From an uncultured Oscillospiraceae bacterium (GTDB lineage: Bacteria > Bacillota > Clostridia > Oscillospirales > Acutalibacteraceae), in the NCBI GenBank assembly GCA_958354085.1, contig CATWUX010000137.1, forward strand, positions 1 through 5,949: a DNA stretch of 5,949 nucleotides, in the 5' to 3' direction. A program made the position numbers and the translations under genes. The notes under the pieces were generated by a model. It did no database searches and was not told the origin of the DNA. It saw only the letters and a list, made by a program, of their open reading frames with translations. Shown one piece after another: positions 1 through 3,902 of this stretch (position 1 is the first letter of the stretch; each line of letters begins with the position of its first letter).

Positions 1-774
1 GACCGGGAAAGCATGTTTTTTCACCCGATGGTTCCCGGCTTATCCACCTCGGAGACGATCCTGCACAGCATCCGGGCGGATTCTGTGTTTACACCGGAGG
101 AAGCACGGCTGCTGGATGTGTGCCTGATGCTGCATGCTGAGCATGGCGGCGGCAACAATTCGACTTTTGCGGCGCGGGTGTTGTCCTCGTCCGGAACCGA
201 TACCTATTCCGCGATTGCCGCGGCGATCGGTTCGCTCAAAGGGCCGCGGCATGGCGGTGCCAATATTAAGGTCATGGAGATGCTGGAATATATCAAAGCA
301 GGCGTGCGCGACTGGGACGATGAGGACGAGATCCGTGCATTCCTGACGAAGATGATTCACAAGGAGGCCGGAGACCGATCCGGCTTGGTGTACGGTATGG
401 GACACGCGGTGTATACGTTGTCCGATCCCCGTGCGCTGATTCTGAAAAAGTACGCGTATGATCTGGCGGAGAAGAAAGGCTACGGCCCGGAATTCCGTCT
501 GCTGGAAGCGGTCGAACGGCTGACTCCCGGTGTTTTTGCCGAAGTGAAGGGCAGCGACAAGGCGATTTGCGCCAATGTGGATTTGTATTCGGGCTTGGTA
601 TACCGCTCGCTCGGCATCCATCCGGATCTGTTCACTCCGCTGTTTGCCGTGGCGCGGATGCCCGGTTGGTGTGCGCACCGGATTGAGGAGATCATGACCG
701 GCGGCCGTATTATCCGCCCTGCTTACAAGGCAATCGCGGGCCGGCAGCCATATACCCCCTTGTCAGAGCGCTGA
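1..774 (+). CDS. gltA: Citrate synthase (Si-type), C-terminal part; 5' end outside window
   Basis: This gene encodes the cytoplasmic enzyme that condenses acetyl-CoA with oxaloacetate to citrate, the entry step of the (often incomplete) TCA route to 2-oxoglutarate and glutamate. The frame is open from base 1, so the Met at 13-15 is not the start. A full clostridial-type protein is about 430-450 aa, so roughly 180 residues are missing. Counting from that Met, the catalytic triad is visible: His44 in LHAEHGGGN, His131 in YGMGHAVY and Asp190 in ANVDLYSG. The substrate-binding GPRHGGAN (His80), DPR (Arg140), FAVAR (Arg215) and IIRPAY (Arg235) motifs are also present. All expected C-terminal motifs are intact and the stop is TGA at 772-774. 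A terminator follows 14 bp later, so this is the end of a transcription unit. A 2-methylcitrate synthase activity cannot be excluded from sequence, but no propionate-pathway gene is adjacent. The symbol could equally be citZ. Confidence 0.95.
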   Translation, partial: DRESMFFHPMVPGLSTSETILHSIRADSVFTPEEARLLDVCLMLHAEHGGGNNSTFAARVLSSSGTDTYSAIAAAIGSLKGPRHGGANIKVMEMLEYIKAGVRDWDDEDEIRAFLTKMIHKEAGDRSGLVYGMGHAVYTLSDPRALILKKYAYDLAEKKGYGPEFRLLEAVERLTPGVFAEVKGSDKAICANVDLYSGLVYRSLGIHPDLFTPLFAVARMPGWCAHRIEEIMTGGRIIRPAYKAIAGRQPYTPLSER

Positions 775-788
775 TTTTGGTATACAAT
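760..788 (+). promoter_or_regulatory. Predicted sigma-A promoter for the membrane-protein gene, overlapping the gltA stop codon
   Basis: The -35 element TTGTCA (760-765) and the -10 element TACAAT (783-788) each match consensus at 5 of 6 positions and are separated by exactly 17 bp. The -35 lies in the last codons of citrate synthase. The expected start point is near 795, inside the left arm of the terminator hairpin at 789-819. Transcripts from this promoter would lack the 5' edge of that stem. The leader to the start codon at 887 would be about 90 nt. This is a sequence match only and has not been demonstrated. Confidence 0.55.
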
Positions 789-819
789 AAAAAGAGCACA
801 GCGTGCTGTGCTCTTTTTT
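789..819 (+). terminator. Rho-independent terminator after gltA
   Basis: A perfect stem AGAGCACAG (793-801) pairs with CTGTGCTCT (806-814) around a CGTG loop. The stem is extended by A-T pairs from 789-792 with 815-818 and is followed by a run of six T (814-819). Because of the matching A-run on the left, the structure could also act on minus-strand transcripts. It begins 15 bp after the gltA stop codon. Confidence 0.9.
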
Positions 820-886
820 GCATGTCTTTTTAAAGGATAATGTTCCTCGGCAATGGTCGATTGCCGCAGAAAGGGATGGGTTAACG

Positions 887-1783
887 ATGCAGGATTCAGG
901 GAAAAAGGCGGCTGCCGTGATCGCCGTATTGATGGCTGTGGGGGTGACGGTGCTGCGTGTCGTATTGGTCACGCAGGCGGAAACCGCGTGGTTTCAATAT
1001 GGCATGATCGGGCTGCTGGTTGTAACGATGCTCGTGATGGCGGTGCTGGTGAATAAAAAGCGGGAGCCGCTGCCGGCGGTTGGGGGCGTGTTTCTGATCC
1101 CGGGCGCCGTGCTGAGTATGCTCTGCGGCTCGGTGATGCTGGTTACGACGATTTATGACGGTTGGATGTGGCTGAGCAAAGGAAAAACGCCGCCTCCGAA
1201 CGACCGTATTCTCGGCAATGTTGATGCGTTCATGCTGGCCTGTGCCATTGTGTTCGGCATTCTCGGCGGCGTTTTTCTGATCCAGCTTGGTTTGCAATGG
1301 GTATCGGATAACGGCAGCGTGGCCGGCCGCTTCCGGCTGATGGCGCTTGCGCCGGTTTTATGGGTGTGGATGCGTCTGGCGCGGTATGAGATGTCCTATG
1401 CCAGCGCGGTCAGCATCGGCCAAAGCTTTTATGATTTTATGATGCTGATTGTGATGCTGCTGTTCTTTTTTGCTTTTGCACGGTACGTGTCCGGAGTGGG
1501 CGCGCGCTCGCCGAAACAGTTGCTGACGTTTGCGCTGTGTACCGGCTTGCTGAGCATCAGCGGGCCGCTGACGCGTTTTGGCTTGTATCTGACGAATGAG
1601 CTGGACGGCGTGCTGGCGAGCCAGCTGGCTGGCCCGACGGATTTGTGCATCGGTATATTTGCCTTGTATCTGGCATTTGCGTTGGCTTTCGCTTATCCGC
1701 AGGAGGAACAGCCCGCCGCCGATGAAACCGAGACTGCCGCCGAGGAACCGGCGGTGCTGGTGGATTCCGATAGAACGGAGTAA
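887..1783 (+). CDS. Uncharacterised polytopic membrane protein, about 8 TM segments
   Basis: I do not recognise this 298-aa protein as a named family. It is strongly hydrophobic, with about eight likely membrane helices near residues 8-28, 37-56, 67-90, 113-137, 149-166, 181-201, 211-230 and 251-270. The hydrophilic loop at 91-112 is short and proline-rich (GKTPPPNDR). The last 28 residues form an acidic, probably cytoplasmic tail with 10 Asp/Glu and one Arg. No nucleotide-binding, transporter-signature or catalytic motif is evident. The frame stays open upstream to GTG 803, but that codon lies in the gltA terminator. ATG 887 is preferred because it has an upstream purine-rich site (AAAGGGA, 870-876) and places the first helix close to the N-terminus. 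The gene has its own predicted promoter at 760-788, is separated from gltA by a terminator, and converges on the next gene with a 5-bp gap, so neighbours give no functional clue. The coding call is solid and the function is unknown. Confidence 0.85.
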   Translation: MQDSGKKAAAVIAVLMAVGVTVLRVVLVTQAETAWFQYGMIGLLVVTMLVMAVLVNKKREPLPAVGGVFLIPGAVLSMLCGSVMLVTTIYDGWMWLSKGKTPPPNDRILGNVDAFMLACAIVFGILGGVFLIQLGLQWVSDNGSVAGRFRLMALAPVLWVWMRLARYEMSYASAVSIGQSFYDFMMLIVMLLFFFAFARYVSGVGARSPKQLLTFALCTGLLSISGPLTRFGLYLTNELDGVLASQLAGPTDLCIGIFALYLAFALAFAYPQEEQPAADETETAAEEPAVLVDSDRTE

Positions 1784-1788
1784 CGCTC

Positions 1789-2490
1789 TTAGCGCGGATG
1801 AAGATAAAGCCCGGCACAGACGCCGGATACCAGATTTTGCAGCAGCTCGTTGGCTGTGGGAGCGGTATACGGGCGCTCAGAGGATAAGGTGGTACGCAGC
1901 GAGAACCCGATGGTGCCGCCGCAGACAGCCAGACTGCCTTCGTGCAGTCTGGCTGTTTCTTTGACCATGCTCAGCGTCGCGGGATCGCGCACAGGCCGGC
2001 TGCCGGTCACCAGAATGGACACGGTGCCGGCTGTGTGGGTAACGGCCATCTGCACGGGAGCGGCCGGGTTCGTATGGCATACCGCACGCAAAAGCCCCAC
2101 CACGGCAAGCTGCAACAGCCGCGGTTCAAAAGCCGCGTACAGCGGCCGGGGAAGGGGCGCATACAGCGTCAGCCGCTGCTGTCCGATCAGAATCTGCGCC
2201 GCTTGCGCAATCGCCAGCAGCGTGGAGGACAAGTCGCCGTAGGCGAGGGGGCGCGGCAGACCGCGGCAGTGCCGGACGGACTGCACCTCTGTTTGCCAAA
2301 GCAGCTCCAAAGCCTGCGCCGTTTTGGCCTTTTGCTCCGGCGTTTGGCGGGAGAGCGGCGGGGACGTGATAAAGTAGGCTGCCAACTGCTCACGCAACTG
2401 TCCTTCGGACAAGTGCCCCGGCTTGGAGGTACAGGGGGAGTCGGGCAAAAAAGCGGCGTTTTTTTTATGAAAAAAGCGTCCAAAACGCAT
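1789..2490 (-). CDS. Degenerate histidine-kinase-like (GHKL) ATPase-domain protein
   Basis: The protein is 233 aa, soluble, with no signal peptide or membrane segment. Residues about 84-202 follow the order of a HATPase_c domain. A DLSSTLLAIAQAAQIL helix is followed by a beta-rich stretch, then EPRLLQLAVVGLLRAV where the N-box helix normally sits. A beta hairpin (PVQMAV..GTVSILVTG) follows, then the C-terminal signature KETARLHEGSLAV and GGTIGFSLRTTL, similar to the ...LHGGxi...GTtF.i.LP end of sensor kinases. The N-box Asn is absent (GLLRAVCHT) and there is no DxGxG (G1) or GxGL (G2) box, so ATP binding or kinase activity is unlikely. No receiver or clear phospho-His dimerisation domain is present. 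I infer a non-catalytic kinase-fold protein, perhaps a binding or scaffold protein, but no function is assigned. The start is ATG at 2490, with AGGAG 7 nt upstream; a TTG six codons earlier is in frame but lies before that site. The gene is divergent from gapA and convergent with the membrane-protein gene. Confidence 0.8.
   Translation of the reverse strand: MRFGRFFHKKNAAFLPDSPCTSKPGHLSEGQLREQLAAYFITSPPLSRQTPEQKAKTAQALELLWQTEVQSVRHCRGLPRPLAYGDLSSTLLAIAQAAQILIGQQRLTLYAPLPRPLYAAFEPRLLQLAVVGLLRAVCHTNPAAPVQMAVTHTAGTVSILVTGSRPVRDPATLSMVKETARLHEGSLAVCGGTIGFSLRTTLSSERPYTAPTANELLQNLVSGVCAGLYLHPR
1925..1962 (+). terminator. Plus-strand terminator hairpin embedded in the convergent gene
   Basis: A perfect 13-bp stem (ACAGCCAGACTGC at 1925-1937 with GCAGTCTGGCTGT at 1944-1956) closes a 6-nt loop and is followed on the plus strand by TTTCTTT. 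There is no T-run on the minus side, so polarity favours stopping plus-strand transcripts, that is the membrane-protein mRNA, about 140 nt after its stop codon. The same bases encode residues 179-189 (TARLHEGSLAV) of the minus-strand protein. Confidence 0.65.
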
Positions 2491-2497
2491 ATTTGTA

Positions 2498-2502
2498 CTC
2501 CT
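2498..2502 (-). promoter_or_regulatory. Ribosome binding site fixing the start of the minus-strand gene
   Basis: On the minus strand AGGAG lies 7 nt before ATG 2490-2488. It falls inside the extension that would be translated from the upstream TTG (2508), which argues for ATG 2490 as the start. Confidence 0.8.
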
Positions 2503-2543
2503 AATCAATGTGAAATGGGGAATGAAAGCGGAAGTTTGGTGTT

Positions 2544-2574
2544 ATTATATCCCTTTTGTCGGGGAAAATTGCAA
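2544..2574 (-). promoter_or_regulatory. Predicted promoter for the minus-strand GHKL-like gene
   Basis: On the minus strand a perfect -10 hexamer TATAAT occupies 2549-2544. The best upstream -35 candidate is TTGCAA at 2574-2569, giving a spacer of 19 bp, longer than ideal. The predicted start is near 2537, with a leader of about 47 nt to ATG 2490. The -10 call is good and the -35 is uncertain. Confidence 0.45.
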
Positions 2575-2606
2575 GATTTGTGAAACGTAACGAAAGTTTG
2601 AATATA

Positions 2607-2624
2607 CGGTTAAATAATTGACAA
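2607..2624 (+). promoter_or_regulatory. Candidate Rex (NADH/NAD redox repressor) operator upstream of gapA
   Basis: The 18-bp site CGGTTAAATAATTGACAA matches 11 of the 14 fixed positions of the Rex-box consensus TTGTTAA-N4-TTAACAA, with an AT-only spacer (ATAA) of the right length. The mismatches are the first two bases of the left half and one in the right half. It ends 5 bp before the predicted gapA -35 element. Rex repression of gapA and fermentation genes at low NADH/NAD is known in Clostridia; its use here is inferred. Confidence 0.4.
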
Positions 2625-2629
2625 ACTCC

Positions 2630-2658
2630 TTGAAAAAAATTGAAAAACAGGATAGAAT
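2630..2658 (+). promoter_or_regulatory. Predicted sigma-A promoter of gapA
   Basis: The -35 element TTGAAA (2630-2635) and -10 element TAGAAT (2653-2658) are separated by 17 bp. The predicted start is near 2665, giving a short leader of about 29 nt. A perfect TTGACA hexamer occurs just upstream at 2618-2623, but it has no good -10 at 16-18 bp and is better explained as part of the Rex-like site. Confidence 0.6.
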
Positions 2659-2680
2659 AAGAGAAGAATCTAAAAAGTAT

Positions 2681-2685
2681 GGAGG
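2681..2685 (+). promoter_or_regulatory. Ribosome binding site of gapA
   Basis: GGAGG lies 8 nt before ATG 2694. An in-frame ATG at 2679 overlaps the upstream side of this site and would add five residues not expected in the family, so 2694 is taken as the start. Confidence 0.9.
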
Positions 2686-2693
2686 TATATAGT

Positions 2694-3704
2694 ATGTCCG
2701 TTAAAGTTGCAATCAATGGTTTTGGCCGCATTGGCCGTCTGGCATTCCGTCAAATGTTCGGTGCCGAAGGTTATGAAGTCGTTGCCATCAACGATCTGAC
2801 CGACGCCAAAATGCTGGCTCACCTGCTGAAGTATGACTCCGCTCAAGGCCGCTACGCTCTGTGCGACAAGGTTCAGGCGAAAGAGAATTCCATCGTGGTG
2901 GATGGCAAGGAAATTCAGATTTACTCCATGAAGGATCCGAAAGATCTGCCGTGGAAAGAGCTGGATGTGGACGTCGTTCTGGAGTGCACCGGCTTCTTCG
3001 CTTCCAAAGCCAAGTCGCAGGCGCACATCGATGCCGGTGCCAAGAAGGTTGTTATTTCCGCTCCGGCCGGCAACGATCTGCCCACCATCGTGTTCAGCGT
3101 TAATGAGCAGACCCTGACCAAGGAAGACACCATCATTTCCGCTGCTTCCTGCACCACCAACTGCCTGGCTCCGATGGCGAACACGCTGAACAAGCTGGCG
3201 CCGATCGAAAAAGGCTTCATGACCACGATCCACTCCTACACCGGCGATCAGATGGTTCTGGACGGCCCGCACCGCAAAGGCGATCTGCGCCGCGCCCGTG
3301 CCGCCGCTGTCAACATCGTTCCGAACTCCACCGGTGCTGCAAAAGCGATCGGCCTGGTTATCCCTGAGCTGGCCGGCAAGCTGGACGGCTCTGCGCAGCG
3401 CGTTCCCTGCCCGACCGGTTCCATCACCGAGCTGGTTGCGGTGTGCAACGGCAATGTGACCGTCGCGGACGTGAATGCGGCGATGAAAGCGGCTACCTCC
3501 GCTTCCTTCGGTTACACCGAGGAAGAGCTGGTTTCCTCCGACATCATCGGCATCACCTACGGTTCTCTGTTCGATGCGACGCAGACCAAGGTTACCCCGA
3601 TGGAGAACGGCAAAACGCTGGTTAAGGTCGTGTCCTGGTACGACAACGAGAACTCCTACACCAGCCAGATGGTTCGCACCATTAAATACTTCGCGGAACT
3701 GTAA
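2694..3704 (+). CDS. gapA: Glyceraldehyde-3-phosphate dehydrogenase, phosphorylating, class I
   Basis: This cytoplasmic glycolytic enzyme oxidises glyceraldehyde-3-phosphate with NAD and phosphate to 1,3-bisphosphoglycerate. The protein is 336 aa, the normal length for the family, and works as a homotetramer. The N-terminal Rossmann fold shows NGFGRIGR (8-15) and Asp34, which favours NAD over NADP. The catalytic Cys153 sits in ASCTTNC and the general base His180 in HSYTGDQ. The phosphate-binding region includes HRKGDLRRARAAA (193-205) and NSTGAAKAIG (211-220), and the C-terminal WYDNENSYTSQM (315-326) is intact. Codon use is much more restricted than in neighbouring genes (Leu almost always CTG), as expected for a highly expressed protein. 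It has its own promoter, a possible Rex operator and a strong terminator, so it is probably monocistronic. It is not next to pgk or tpi here, and no CggR-type repressor gene is in view. Confidence 0.98.
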   Translation: MSVKVAINGFGRIGRLAFRQMFGAEGYEVVAINDLTDAKMLAHLLKYDSAQGRYALCDKVQAKENSIVVDGKEIQIYSMKDPKDLPWKELDVDVVLECTGFFASKAKSQAHIDAGAKKVVISAPAGNDLPTIVFSVNEQTLTKEDTIISAASCTTNCLAPMANTLNKLAPIEKGFMTTIHSYTGDQMVLDGPHRKGDLRRARAAAVNIVPNSTGAAKAIGLVIPELAGKLDGSAQRVPCPTGSITELVAVCNGNVTVADVNAAMKAATSASFGYTEEELVSSDIIGITYGSLFDATQTKVTPMENGKTLVKVVSWYDNENSYTSQMVRTIKYFAEL

Positions 3705-3720
3705 TTCCGATATAGCTTCT

Positions 3721-3756
3721 AAAAAATGCTCTGTACAATCGTACAGAGCATTTTTT
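3721..3756 (+). terminator. Strong rho-independent terminator of gapA
   Basis: A 16-bp perfect inverted repeat is seen: six A plus TGCTCTGTAC (3721-3736), loop AATC, then GTACAGAGCA plus six T (3741-3756). It starts 16 bp after the gapA stop codon. The A-run on the left means it may also stop minus-strand transcription coming from recJ. Confidence 0.95.
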
Positions 3757-3791
3757 GCGCGCAGCCGCAGGCAAATTGCGGGAACCGGGAG

Positions 3792-3805
3792 AAAATCGCG
3801 ATTTT
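3792..3805. repeat. 14-bp perfect palindrome next to the recJ promoter
   Basis: AAAATCGCGATTTT is a perfect palindrome ending 2 bp before the predicted -35 of recJ. The position suits an operator or activator site, but it does not match the Firmicute LexA box (GAAC-N4-GTTC) or any other site I recognise. One such palindrome could occur by chance in a few kilobases. Confidence 0.4.
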
Positions 3806-3807
3806 AG

Positions 3808-3836
3808 TTGAATATTCGGTCGGAAAATGGTAGAAT
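3808..3836 (+). promoter_or_regulatory. Predicted sigma-A promoter of recJ
   Basis: The -35 element TTGAAT (3808-3813) and -10 element TAGAAT (3831-3836) are separated by 17 bp. The expected start is near 3843, giving a leader of about 60 nt to ATG 3903. The -10 hexamer is identical to the one proposed for gapA. Confidence 0.55.
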
Positions 3837-3902
3837 AATTTATTATGCAATATACGGGAAAGAAGATGCGCACATCCCGGAAAAAGGAATGGATAGATCG
3901 GT

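Noticed and set aside
40..678. A 212-codon open frame on the minus strand opposite citrate synthase.
   Set aside because: It is low-complexity and Arg/His/Gln-rich, and is antisense to a gene with all catalytic residues intact. It is a shadow frame.
840..884. A 14-codon open frame (ATG 840 to TAA 882-884) ending 2 bp before the membrane-protein start, as a possible leader peptide.
   Set aside because: The upstream AAAGGA is only 2 nt from its ATG, too close for good initiation, and the peptide shows no run of regulatory codons.
2455..2470. An in-phase A AAA AAC slippery heptamer within an A8 run (minus strand) at codons 9-11 of the GHKL-like gene, suggesting programmed frameshifting or phase variation.
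   Set aside because: A -1 shift meets a stop after about 22 codons and the +1 frame gives only a proline/arginine-rich shadow sequence; no strong downstream RNA structure is evident. The AT-rich run is better explained by lysine codons near the start.
1942..2583. A 213-codon plus-strand open frame covering the GHKL-like gene.
   Set aside because: Its composition is typical of a shadow (many Arg, Gln, His, Gly), it starts inside a terminator hairpin, and it runs through the AT-rich promoter region, whereas the minus-strand gene has a good ribosome site and domain pattern.
2532..2627. AAGTTTG direct repeats (about 2532 and 2594) and an AGTTTG/CAAACT inverted pair (2595-2600 with 2622-2627) in the divergent promoter region, as a possible operator.
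   Set aside because: The arms are 6-7 bp in AT-rich DNA with wide spacing. They do not resemble CggR or other glycolytic-repressor sites; the Rex-like site is the stronger interpretation of this region.
3765..3781. A small hairpin, CCGCA with TGCGG around a 7-nt loop, between the gapA terminator and the recJ promoter.
   Set aside because: The stem is only 5 bp, has no T-run, and is expected by chance.
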